Shown: positions 27,675 to 35,570 of the stretch, one piece after another
Layout: every line of letters begins with the position of its first letter
Position numbering within the stretch: the stretch's first letter is position 1
NCBI GenBank assembly: GCA_022826805.1
Contig: JAJDUH010000042.1
Coordinates: 1-64,000, forward strand
From: Candidatus Poribacteria bacterium
GTDB lineage: Bacteria; Poribacteria; WGA-4E; WGA-3G
Direction: 5' to 3'
Length of the DNA: 64,000 nt
The notes under the pieces: model-generated
What the model saw: the letters and a program-made list of their open reading frames with translations, nothing else
What the model was told of the DNA's origin: nothing
The model's database searches: none
Position numbers and translations under genes: made by a program

Positions 27675-27709
27675 AGTATAGACATATAATTATTCAAGGA
27701 GGTTAACCC

Positions 27710-28129
27710 ATGCGTATCGCGAAATTATCGCTGATCTGTCTGGTCGCTTTTGCATTCCTGGTCGGGTGTGGCATGATAGGGAAGAAGGCAGAGATGTCCG
27801 AATCCGTCATGGAGGATACCGCAATGGAATCCGAAATGAAGGGCGACATGATGGAATCAGAAGCCATGGAATCCGACATGAAAATGAAGGGTGACATGAT
27901 GGAGGCCGCCGTTGAAGAGATCACACTAAATGTCACGGGTATGACATGAGGCGCGTGTACCAGTAAAGTGCAGGATGCACTTAGCAAGGTCACAGGCGTT
28001 TCTGAAGTGGTGAGCGTCTCTTCAGACACAAATACGGCTGTTGTGAAGGTCAAGAAGGGCAAAGTTACGACTGATGCTCTCACTTCTGCAGTTGAAGGTG
28101 CTGGTTTTAGTGCCGAGGCTGCCCAATAA
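27710..28129 (+). CDS. Selenocysteine-containing HMA-domain lipoprotein 1
   Basis: Reading through the TGA at 27947-27949 gives 139 residues ending at TAA 28127-28129. Domains: a lipoprotein signal (lipobox LVGC, Cys20), a Met/Glu/Asp-rich linker (repeats of MESE, MKGDMM), and a heavy-metal-associated domain VTGMT-U80-GAC83-TSKVQDAL ... VEGAGFSAEAAQ. In all HMA domains I know the position of U80 is the first Cys of GMTCxxC, the metal-binding loop. A perfect hairpin with a GGA loop follows the TGA. It is probably a periplasmic metal-binding protein (Cu, Hg or similar). An alternative, a broken gene, is disfavoured by the intact second half and a paralogue with the same codon. Confidence 0.88.
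27966..27982 (+). promoter_or_regulatory. Candidate bacterial SECIS hairpin (HMA 1)
   Basis: AAGTGCA-GGA-TGCACTT, a perfect 7-bp stem with a GGA loop starting 24 nt after the in-frame TGA. It resembles the minimal formate-dehydrogenase SECIS, whose stem also contains UGCA-GG...UGCA. Confidence 0.75.
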
Positions 28130-28140
28130 GGCTTAATCAG

Positions 28141-28167
28141 AAGGGTGGGGTTTCCCACCCTTTCTTT
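28141..28167 (+). terminator. Rho-independent terminator after HMA 1
   Basis: AAGGGTGGG (28141-28149) pairs with CCCACCCTT (28154-28162), followed by TCTTT. It closes the first selenoprotein transcript, so the second gene needs its own promoter or read-through. Confidence 0.8.
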
Positions 28168-28246
28168 ACTATATGAATAGGTTGCAATCCAAAATATAAG
28201 GTGCTGCGATCCGAAGATCGTCGCTACAAATGAGAGGTATAAACGC

Positions 28247-28606
28247 ATGCGTCACTTAAACGCGAGAGTAATATTTATCTGCTTTGCGGCACTTCTGTTT
28301 GTGGTAGCGTGTGCAGACACGCAGAAGAAGCAAGCAGAAACACCAAGTCAAACGGCAGAAACACCAAGCCAAACGGCAGAAGCAAGCGTTGAGGAAGTGA
28401 CACTGACTGTGACCGGCATGACATGAGGCGCGTGTACCAGTAAGGTGCAGGATGCACTCACACAGGTTACCGGTGTCTCTGAAGTTATCAGCGTTTCTAT
28501 GGATGAGAATAAAGCTGTCGTGAAGATTGAGAAGGGCAAAGTTGAGAAAGACGCACTTGTGAAGGCGGTCACAGACGTCGGGTTTAGCGCGCAAGTTGCC
28601 AACTAA
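28247..28606 (+). CDS. Selenocysteine-containing HMA-domain lipoprotein 2
   Basis: 119 residues when the TGA at 28424-28426 is read as selenocysteine; ends at TAA 28604-28606. Signal peptide with lipobox VVAC (Cys22), a short linker with two copies of AETPSQT, then an HMA domain VTGMT-U60-GAC63-TSKVQDALTQVTGV ... VGFSAQVAN. It is a paralogue of the upstream gene with the linker replaced, but the 26 bases around the TGA are identical at nucleotide level. The part before the TGA is only 59 codons and easy to miss. The role is likely periplasmic metal binding or redox. Confidence 0.87.
28444..28458 (+). promoter_or_regulatory. Candidate bacterial SECIS hairpin (HMA 2)
   Basis: GTGCA-GGA-TGCAC (5 bp plus one G-U pair) at exactly the same distance from the TGA as in the first HMA gene (loop starts 24 nt downstream). 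Confidence 0.72.
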
Positions 28607-28671
28607 GTCTGAATCGGCAGGCGAAAATTAACTCGCCCTTTGTGTATCAGAACAAGTGAATTTATATTGCA

Positions 28672-28695
28672 ATGCGAGGTCCCCGGACCTCGCAT
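28672..28695. terminator. Hairpin with T-run between convergent genes
   Basis: ATGCGAGGTCC (28672-28682) pairs perfectly with GGACCTCGCAT (28685-28695), followed by TTTCT on the plus strand. It lies between the second HMA gene and the convergent PhyH gene, so it is a likely terminator and a member of the GCGAGG hairpin family. Confidence 0.6.
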
Positions 28696-28738
28696 TTTCT
28701 ATTCTCTACAGAAGATATGAGATCTCTAATTTTTCGCC

Positions 28739-29599
28739 CTACTGTCCCTTGGCATAAAGTGGATTATCAAGCAGGGATTGTACTTCGTAGATGGATCCCT
28801 TCCGTTCTGCGTGCGGTTCCGGCATACGCACTGGTGCTGGTACGATACGTGGTTCGTTCGTTGGATCGCCACGGATAATGAAGTTGTTGAAAGTCTCCCA
28901 GTCTGGAATGCCCTTCAGGGGCCAGGCGTCTACAGCACAGTACTGGGCAAGCATTAAGCGGCGCGGTTTATCTGAGGTATTTGGGGCAGAGCCGTGCAAC
29001 GCCCGAACATGATGGATTGTGATCCCGCCTGCTTTTAACTCAACAGGAACGGCACCCTCGGGTGTGAAATCAGGATCGGTTACTGCACCCACAAAGGCAC
29101 CGTCTTGGTGGTGATCTAAGGTCGGTCCCTTATGAGAGCCGGGGAGTATCATCAACGCCCCGTTTTCGACTGTCATGTCGTCAATAACAACACCGACTGC
29201 GAGCAGATCGTCGTTGGTGTGCGGATAGAATGCCCAGTCTTGATGCCATTCAACCGGGCTCCCAAACTCCGGATACTTCATATTCAATTTGTGTCCATTA
29301 TACCGAACGCCGGGCCCGATGAGTTGTTCTACAATATCCAAAATTCTCGGATGCCGTAAGGCGTAGTCATAAACGACGTGGTGTAGCCCCGGGTTTTTGA
29401 TGCGGCGGACACGCGGGTTAGCGGGGGCATGCCCTGGCTCCAAGTCAAAAATATCAGTATGTTCGGTAACTTCTCTCGATTTTTCGACGAATTCATCGGT
29501 GACGCGTTGAAGGTCCGCCACCTCTTCTGCTGTTAGCACTGCCTCAACGCCGATATAGCCCTTTTCGTGATAAAAATCACGTTGTTCTTGCGTGAGCAT
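28739..29599 (-). CDS. Phytanoyl-CoA dioxygenase (PhyH) family protein 2
   Basis: About 286 residues from ATG 29599. Upstream in-frame codons lack support. HxD motif in VEWHQDWAFYPH (H119, D121), distal His in RALHGSAPN (H202) and Arg in DKPRRLM (R213): a complete Fe/2-oxoglutarate site. It is downstream of the glycosyltransferase gene by 62 bases. Substrate unknown. Confidence 0.9.
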   Translation of the reverse strand: MLTQEQRDFYHEKGYIGVEAVLTAEEVADLQRVTDEFVEKSREVTEHTDIFDLEPGHAPANPRVRRIKNPGLHHVVYDYALRHPRILDIVEQLIGPGVRYNGHKLNMKYPEFGSPVEWHQDWAFYPHTNDDLLAVGVVIDDMTVENGALMILPGSHKGPTLDHHQDGAFVGAVTDPDFTPEGAVPVELKAGGITIHHVRALHGSAPNTSDKPRRLMLAQYCAVDAWPLKGIPDWETFNNFIIRGDPTNEPRIVPAPVRMPEPHAERKGSIYEVQSLLDNPLYAKGQ

Positions 29600-29661
29600 T
29601 GTTCCGTCAACTCCTCTTAGCGAAATGATGCTATTATTATAGGTCAAACCTGTTAAAAATT

Positions 29662-30753
29662 TCAACCTTTTAACAATTCTTCGTAAATATGTTCTACCTT
29701 TTGAACATGCGTTTCGATACCAAATGTTTCCTCAGCGTGTTTCCTCGCACGCTGCCCCATGGAGATACTTTGGGTCGGATCCTTGACAAGTTCCACAATC
29801 TTATTCGCGATTTCTTCGGTAGATGCCGATGACATAATGTATCCTGTCACACCGTGAACAATCATTTCGGTAGTACTGCCAATCGGAGTCCCGATGACGG
29901 GTTTGCCAGCCGCCATTGCTTCCGCAATGACACTCCCTGCTGAAAGCGTTACAAGCAAATCCAGTTCCTGCATTACCTTAGGCATGTCGGTGCGGTGTCC
30001 CATGAAATGAACGACTTCTTGCAGCTGATGTTTGGCTACCAATTGTTGGACTTCCCGCTCATAAGCGCGATGTTCTGGTGTATCTAATGCTGCGCCAATG
30101 ATATGAAATTTAACTCTTTTTTTCTGTGCGGTGACCTTAGCGGCTATCTCAACAAACGCTTTTTGACGTTTGAAGGGTTCAACTCTCCCTACGATACCGA
30201 CGACATATTTCTCCGAAGGTATTGTTACAGAGACGGGTCGAAAAACCGACAAATCGACACAATTCAGTATAACATTAATTTTTTGGGTGTCAATCCCTGC
30301 TTGAGTCAGCGAAGTGCCGCTCTGCTCCGAGATGGTGATGATGCTGTCCATCTGGCCGAACTTGTATTTCCGCACTTGGGAGGGGGTGAGCAGCGTTCGG
30401 ACGTGTGAAATGACAGGGATTTCCAACTGCTTTCTAAGGTGCCATAGGTACGGGTTAAACCAGGAATCGGAAGTATGGATTAGCTGCGCTTTGTGCGACT
30501 TAGCAAGTGTGGCTAATTTTTTCGCCGCACTGTGTCTTACCATCAGTGATTTCATTTTTCGCCACGGAGGAAGTCCAAGAATCACCGTGGGAATATCGGC
30601 ACGCCTTAAATGCTCAGCAAAAACACCATCATCAGGACAGACAACAAGCGGTTGATAGTGTTCTCGATCAATATTTGTGACGAGATATGCGAGCTGTTGT
30701 TCACCCCCGCCAATGCTCGAACCGCAATGGCTGAGGTAGAGTATCGAAATCAT
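29662..30753 (-). CDS. Glycosyltransferase family 4 protein (GT-B)
   Basis: 363 residues. The N-terminal acceptor domain begins ILYLSHCGSSIGGGEQQLAYL; the C-terminal donor domain has VGIVGRVEPFKRQKAFVEIA and the family's E-x7-E region (AEAMAAGKPVIGTPIGSTTEMI). It probably adds a sugar from a nucleotide donor in cell-envelope or polysaccharide synthesis. No signal peptide is present, so it is a cytoplasmic, possibly peripheral membrane protein. It stands 34 bases downstream of prs. Confidence 0.9.
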   Translation of the reverse strand: MISILYLSHCGSSIGGGEQQLAYLVTNIDREHYQPLVVCPDDGVFAEHLRRADIPTVILGLPPWRKMKSLMVRHSAAKKLATLAKSHKAQLIHTSDSWFNPYLWHLRKQLEIPVISHVRTLLTPSQVRKYKFGQMDSIITISEQSGTSLTQAGIDTQKINVILNCVDLSVFRPVSVTIPSEKYVVGIVGRVEPFKRQKAFVEIAAKVTAQKKRVKFHIIGAALDTPEHRAYEREVQQLVAKHQLQEVVHFMGHRTDMPKVMQELDLLVTLSAGSVIAEAMAAGKPVIGTPIGSTTEMIVHGVTGYIMSSASTEEIANKIVELVKDPTQSISMGQRARKHAEETFGIETHVQKVEHIYEELLKG

Positions 30754-30787
30754 CTGTTTTTCTCAGTAAAAGCGATTTTTCCGCAAA

Positions 30788-31783
30788 CTACACTGGGAAA
30801 TTGAGTTGCTGATCCCGGAAAACTTGGCTAACCGATCGGTGCTGGTGGACTCTCAGGATCGCTTCAGAGAGTAGCGGTGCGATAGAAAGCACTTTAACTT
30901 TTCCGTCCAATTGCTTTTCAGCAGGGACAGGAATCGTATTGGTGGTGACCACCTCGCGAATTGCTGGATGACTGAGTCGCTCTAACGCTGGACCAACTAA
31001 TATAGGATGCGCGATACTCACATAAGCAGGCTCTGCGCCAGCCTCCGCCAATGCTATGGCTTGTTGACGAATAGTGCCTCCTGTTTGTATTTCATCGTCA
31101 GTGATAATAGGGGTCTTACCCCTGACGTCCCCAACAAGCTCGACGAATTTAATACTTTGACCATCAACGCCGGTTCGCCGTTTGTGCATAATGGCTAACG
31201 GGAGTCTGAGAATATCAGCGTATTTCTCTGCTAACTTGGCGCGCCCGGCATCGGGAGCAACGATTACGCCATTTTCGACCTGCTTTTCGCGGAAGTAATT
31301 TGTCAAGGTAGTTAGGGCAGTCAAGTGATCCATAGGGATATCGAAGAATCCCTGTATCTGTGGCACGTGTAGATCGATAGCCATGACCCGACTTGCGCCA
31401 GCTGTGGTCAAAAGATTGGCTACGAGTTTCGCGCTAATCGGTTCGCGCCCTGTTGTTTTATGATCTTGGCGGGAATACCCAAAATACGGAATAATGGCGG
31501 TAATCTGCCGGGCTGATGCACGTTTCATCGCGTCAATCGTGATCAGCAGTTCCATCAGGTTTTCGTTGGCGGGTTGACTTGTTGGCTGGACTATGTAGAT
31601 ATCAGTCCCGCGGATACTTTCCTCAATCTGGATGCGGGTTTCATCGTTAGGAAATGGACCGATTGTAATTTTACCGAGTTCAACGCCTAAGATCGCAGCG
31701 ATTTCTTTCGCCAACGCCGGATTCGCGCTTCCGGCAAATAGTCTGAAATCCCTTCTAACCTGTTGGTCAATCGGTGTGGACAT
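30788..31783 (-). CDS. prs: Ribose-phosphate pyrophosphokinase (PRPP synthetase)
   Basis: 331 residues (usual length about 315). Makes PRPP from ribose 5-phosphate and ATP for nucleotide, His and Trp synthesis. Visible are FPNDETRIQI, IPYFGYSRQD, DLHVPQIQGFFDIP and the PRPP loop ITDDEIQTGGT, in which the second residue after the usual DDxID aspartate is Gln (DDEIQT instead of DDMIDT), a mild departure. The ATG has AAGGAG 9 bases upstream. Housekeeping gene in a row with the glycosyltransferase and gpmI. Confidence 0.95.
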   Translation of the reverse strand: MSTPIDQQVRRDFRLFAGSANPALAKEIAAILGVELGKITIGPFPNDETRIQIEESIRGTDIYIVQPTSQPANENLMELLITIDAMKRASARQITAIIPYFGYSRQDHKTTGREPISAKLVANLLTTAGASRVMAIDLHVPQIQGFFDIPMDHLTALTTLTNYFREKQVENGVIVAPDAGRAKLAEKYADILRLPLAIMHKRRTGVDGQSIKFVELVGDVRGKTPIITDDEIQTGGTIRQQAIALAEAGAEPAYVSIAHPILVGPALERLSHPAIREVVTTNTIPVPAEKQLDGKVKVLSIAPLLSEAILRVHQHRSVSQVFRDQQLNFPV

Positions 31784-31883
31784 GCCGAAATCTCCTTATG
31801 TTAGATTAATATTATTCGTCACACATTGTTCAACTGGAGCGGAAAACTGTAAATCCTGTCTATTCTGTTAGGCTGTATGCGTT

Positions 31884-32204
31884 CTATATAAGGCTCCTCA
31901 GAAGGATCACCCACAAGATCATAAGAACAAATGGAACAACGAGGCCAATTAAGGACAGGCGTAATTGAATGCTTCGGCTTTTTGCTTTGTAGCTATCCGT
32001 ATATAAGGCTGTATATTCAGGTGGTTTTTCAAGCAGCCGTGAAGCGGGTGGCGTTGGTTCATAGATAGAAGCGATAAGAACGCCTATTATATTACCAAAG
32101 AGACCAATGAAAAACCAGCTAACCTTTTTGGCATCGGATTCTGCATCTTGTTCAGCCCTTAACTGGGCATCTGCTGAAGTAGGTTGCAATTGTTCGTTAT
32201 TCAT
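31884..32204 (-). CDS. Small two-span membrane protein
   Basis: 106 residues with two hydrophobic segments (VSWFFIGLFGNIIGVLIASIY and SLIGLVVPFVLMILWVILL) and a GAGG ribosome-binding site. I do not recognise it. It stands between prs and gpmI, 34 bases downstream of gpmI, and is probably co-transcribed. Confidence 0.6.
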   Translation of the reverse strand: MNNEQLQPTSADAQLRAEQDAESDAKKVSWFFIGLFGNIIGVLIASIYEPTPPASRLLEKPPEYTALYTDSYKAKSRSIQLRLSLIGLVVPFVLMILWVILLRSLI

Positions 32205-32238
32205 TTTAGAACTTCCTCTTTACAATTTGTGGGTGCTA

Positions 32239-33861
32239 TTATAGAACTAACGATTCACCAGTCATCTCAGAAGGTTGTTCTAAACCGAGCAGGCGGAGTA
32301 ATGTTGGCGCAATATCGGCAAGTCGTCCACCTGTACGGAGTTGTTGATCTGTGCAATTGTTATCGACAACAATGATATCCACGTCGTAGGTGGTATGTGC
32401 AGTGTGGATCCCACCGGTTTCGGGATCAATCATCTGCTCACAGTTACCGTGGTCAGCGGTAACAATGAGTGCCCCGTCCTTTCTAAGTACAGCGTCAACG
32501 ATTTTTCCGACACCGATATCAACGGCTTCAACTGCCTTAATAGCCCCTGAAAGCGAGCCGGTATGTCCCACCATGTCGGGGTTGGCGTAGTTGAGAACCA
32601 TCAAGTCGTATTTGTCCGAGCCGATCCGACGTAGCATCTCTGCTGTCACACCGGATGCGGACATTTCCGGTTTCTGGTCATAGGTCGTCACGTCGCGCGG
32701 GGAGGCGATGATTTGACGATCTTCGCCTACGTAGGGTTCATCTCGGTAGTCGTTAAAAAAGAAGGTAACATGTGGAAATTTTTCAGTCTCTGCACATCGG
32801 AATTGTGTTAAGCCTGACTGGCTGACATAAGCACCGAGTGTATTCTGCATTTTGGGCGGTTTTTTGACAGCCGCTTCAACGGGCATTCCCTGCTCGTACT
32901 CGGTCATGGTAACAAATTTAACGTCAGGTTTGCAATTCCGTTTAAAACCCATTTGTCGAACGACCCCATCTTTTCCTTCTGCCTGAAACGGAAATTCGTT
33001 AAGACAAAAAGCCTTGGTGAGTTCTCGAGGACGATCGCCCCGGAAGTTATAGAAAACAACAGCATCTCCATCGGTAATCCGGGGTAACGGTTTGCCATCA
33101 CTGCCAACAACCACAGCCGGACGCACAAATTCATCACCCTTGCGGTTGTTATCATCGGGGTTTTCATAATAGTCGCAATAGGCATCTGTAGCAGCGGCAA
33201 CGCAGTTATCGATTCCTTCTGTTAAGAGACGATACGCCACTTCAACACGTTCCCACCGGTCATCCCGATCCATCGCATAGTAACGACCGATAACAGAGGC
33301 TATCTGCCCGATGCCGATCTCTTTCAACTTCGCTTCAATCTGCTCGCAGAATTGGATACCGAGGTCGGGTTGGCAGTCACGCCCATCGCTGAAATTGTGA
33401 ATCAAAACCTGATTAGATTTGAGTCCGTTTGCTTTGGCGAGTGCAAGAAGTCCATAGAGGTGTTCAAGTGAACTATGCACACCAGCATCACTTGCCAATC
33501 CCATAAGGTGCAGATGGGTTCCGTTCGTTCTAACGTGGGCAATCGCATTTAAAAGGACTTCGTTCTGCGCAAACTCACCCGAGCGGATCATGGTACTAAT
33601 GCGGAGGAGTTCTTGATTCACGATGCGTCCTGCACCGATGTTCTGATGCCCGACTTCGCTGTTGCCGATAACACCAGGCGGTAAACCGACATCTTCGCCG
33701 GAGGTATGGATTTGAACGTGTGGATAGTTCTGCCGAAGCCAATCATCTATGGGTGTTTTTGCAAGATGAATGGCGTTTGCGTCCTGAAATTCAGGATACG
33801 GATTATTGCCCCAACCGTCTCGAATGATAAGAACGACGGGGCGTTTTTGCTCGGTTTTCAT
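32239..33861 (-). CDS. gpmI: 2,3-bisphosphoglycerate-independent phosphoglycerate mutase
   Basis: 540 residues, close to the usual 510-550. Converts 3-phosphoglycerate to 2-phosphoglycerate in glycolysis. Metal and catalytic motifs are present: LIIRDGWGNNP (D15), GVIGNSEVGHQNIGAGR with the phosphorylated Ser (S68), SDGRDCQPD, NYANPDMVGHTG and TADHGNCE. The ATG follows AGGA by about 8 bases. Confidence 0.95.
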   Translation of the reverse strand: MKTEQKRPVVLIIRDGWGNNPYPEFQDANAIHLAKTPIDDWLRQNYPHVQIHTSGEDVGLPPGVIGNSEVGHQNIGAGRIVNQELLRISTMIRSGEFAQNEVLLNAIAHVRTNGTHLHLMGLASDAGVHSSLEHLYGLLALAKANGLKSNQVLIHNFSDGRDCQPDLGIQFCEQIEAKLKEIGIGQIASVIGRYYAMDRDDRWERVEVAYRLLTEGIDNCVAAATDAYCDYYENPDDNNRKGDEFVRPAVVVGSDGKPLPRITDGDAVVFYNFRGDRPRELTKAFCLNEFPFQAEGKDGVVRQMGFKRNCKPDVKFVTMTEYEQGMPVEAAVKKPPKMQNTLGAYVSQSGLTQFRCAETEKFPHVTFFFNDYRDEPYVGEDRQIIASPRDVTTYDQKPEMSASGVTAEMLRRIGSDKYDLMVLNYANPDMVGHTGSLSGAIKAVEAVDIGVGKIVDAVLRKDGALIVTADHGNCEQMIDPETGGIHTAHTTYDVDIIVVDNNCTDQQLRTGGRLADIAPTLLRLLGLEQPSEMTGESLVL

Positions 33862-33921
33862 TGGATTCTTTCCTAATTACCAGTGTATGTGAAATTTTGC
33901 TTTAAACGTGCTATACTATTT

Positions 33922-34500
33922 TTATGACGCATCGCGTATGACGCGTCTGTAGATGGCACGCAAGGGAACTTCACATTCAATTGAGGCGAGTGGTAACACA
34001 TCCTCAAGATGTTGAAAGGTGTTATGGAGCCATCGCGTGCCTTGGCGACGGTAGGACTCGACGCGTACCCTATCCTGTGAAATAAGTATGTATTCCGGCA
34101 AGGACGCGAGCTGCTTATAGGACTCAAATTTCTCGCCCCGGTCATACGCTGCAGTTGAGGACGATAACACTTCTATAACCACAATCGGATTGAGGAGTGT
34201 ATCAAAGGTGTCATCTTCAAAACGCGGTTCATCGCAGACGACAATGACATCGGGGTAGAAGTAAGAGACTGTTGGACTCGTCCGCACGCGCATCTCGCTG
34301 GCAAAGACTTCACATTCACCTTCCATTAATTGGTTGCCCAGTTGAATTGTTATATCTACCGTAATACGATTATGAGCGCGGCTTACCCCAGACATCGCGA
34401 CTATCTGCCCGTTGTGGTATTCGTTCTTAAAAGGCTGTTTGCGTTCCCAAGTAAGGTATTCCTCGGGGGACAGATAAGTTTGCGCTGTAAGCGTTGACAT
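33922..34500 (-). CDS. Uma2 family (DUF820) putative restriction-like endonuclease
   Basis: About 192 residues. The ATG at 34500 has GGAGG 5 bases upstream; an in-frame ATG four codons earlier is less likely. The PD-(D/E)XK-type pattern is visible: SPEEYLTWER, YHNGQIVAMSG, YPDVIVVCDEP, PIVVIEVLSSSTAAYDRG and KFESYKQLASLPEYILI. Uma2 proteins are numerous in cyanobacteria and other bacteria and their role is not settled. It lies alone between gpmI and a LamG gene. Confidence 0.88.
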   Translation of the reverse strand: MSTLTAQTYLSPEEYLTWERKQPFKNEYHNGQIVAMSGVSRAHNRITVDITIQLGNQLMEGECEVFASEMRVRTSPTVSYFYPDVIVVCDEPRFEDDTFDTLLNPIVVIEVLSSSTAAYDRGEKFESYKQLASLPEYILISQDRVRVESYRRQGTRWLHNTFQHLEDVLPLASIECEVPLRAIYRRVIRDAS

Positions 34501-34556
34501 AAGTGCCTCCATGAGGCTTTGTTTTCCTACTAAACTATTTGAGCGGGGAACATCTT

Positions 34557-35306
34557 TTAAAGTCCTACCTTCAATTTTCCCCAGGCTGTGGTGAGTTTTC
34601 CGCGTGCTTCCACATCCTGCGGTGTCTCCATGACTTTTTGGATGTCTGCTTCACTCAGAGTCTTCTCATAGAGTCGGACTTCATCAATTTTACCGGGAAA
34701 ATGGTCGGTAGCGTTTCCGAGATCATCGCCACCAATCCAGAGTTCTAAAGGGGAAGGGGCGATCGGCACGTTGTTAGCAGCGTCACCTTCGAGTTTCCCG
34801 TTCACGTAAACCTTCATGGTCTTTCCATCAAAGGTTCCTGCGAAGTGATACCACTCGCCAACTTTCCAATCGGTCGTTGTGGATTCAGCAAAGGTATTGT
34901 TCGGTTTGACGAGAAAGTCGATACTGTCTTTGTTACCGAAATCAAAGATAACGAAGATGGAATTATTTTTACTCATCAAGCGGTGACCGGTGAGCGAATC
35001 GTTTGGACTGAACCACGCCATGAGGGTAATATTTTCCTCGATTGCGAAGACAGGATCGTCTGCGACAATAACATGGTCGTCCTCGCCGTCAAATTCGAGT
35101 GCGGTGCCGAACTTTCCCTCAACCCATTCGGGATCGTCGTTAAACTCTCCATCGTGTCCGTTGCCTGTGACATCTATGGCTTCTTTACCCTTGCCTTCAT
35201 CAAAGGGCCAATAAGCGACGAGTCCATCTTCTGCAACGTTGGCGATACTGAGGTTGGCGATGAGAAGAAGCGAGCAGAGCGACAAAACAAAGATAACTTT
35301 GGACAT
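34557..35306 (-). CDS. Secreted LamG (jelly-roll) protein 5
   Basis: About 249 residues. ATG 35306 follows AGGAG by about 8 bases and begins a signal peptide (VIFVLSLCSLLLIANLSIA). LamG domain: LVAYWPFDEGKGKEAIDVTGNGHDGEF ... WYHFAGTFDGKTMKVYVNG ... IDEVRLYEKTL. The tail is GKLTTAWGKLKVGL, the common LamG C-terminal motif. It is separated from the other LamG genes and has its own upstream gap. Confidence 0.85.
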   Translation of the reverse strand: MSKVIFVLSLCSLLLIANLSIANVAEDGLVAYWPFDEGKGKEAIDVTGNGHDGEFNDDPEWVEGKFGTALEFDGEDDHVIVADDPVFAIEENITLMAWFSPNDSLTGHRLMSKNNSIFVIFDFGNKDSIDFLVKPNNTFAESTTTDWKVGEWYHFAGTFDGKTMKVYVNGKLEGDAANNVPIAPSPLELWIGGDDLGNATDHFPGKIDEVRLYEKTLSEADIQKVMETPQDVEARGKLTTAWGKLKVGL

Positions 35307-35570
35307 GGCAATTTCTCCTATGGGGGTGCAAAACTTTGGATTTATATCTTGAGGATTTGCCAATATTATAACATATTCTTGAAAATAAAGTGTAGAAAAA
35401 TTAAAATTCGGTGGGGAAATTCAGTTGGTCGGCGAAATGCGTTGATTGTCTGAAGTTCGGATTATCACGGATGACGCGAATAAGCGAATTCGCATCAGCC
35501 GCATAATTTGCTTAACTTGCGATTTCGGCGAAAAAATACGCTTCGCATCTAACATTTTGCACTTATAGCA

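Noticed and set aside
27703..28602. Open frames on the minus strand opposite the two HMA genes (181 and 84 residues)
   Set aside because: They lie exactly opposite two coherent plus-strand proteins with signal peptides, HMA domains and good ribosome-binding sites; they have no recognisable motifs of their own.
22660..28606. TGA read as Gly or Trp genome-wide (alternative genetic code)
   Set aside because: Many neighbours end at TGA at the right place (sulfatase, UvrC-like, zinc-ribbon, the 568-residue unknown), and other proteins use TGG for Trp and GGN for Gly. Only three TGAs at Cys-type positions are affected.
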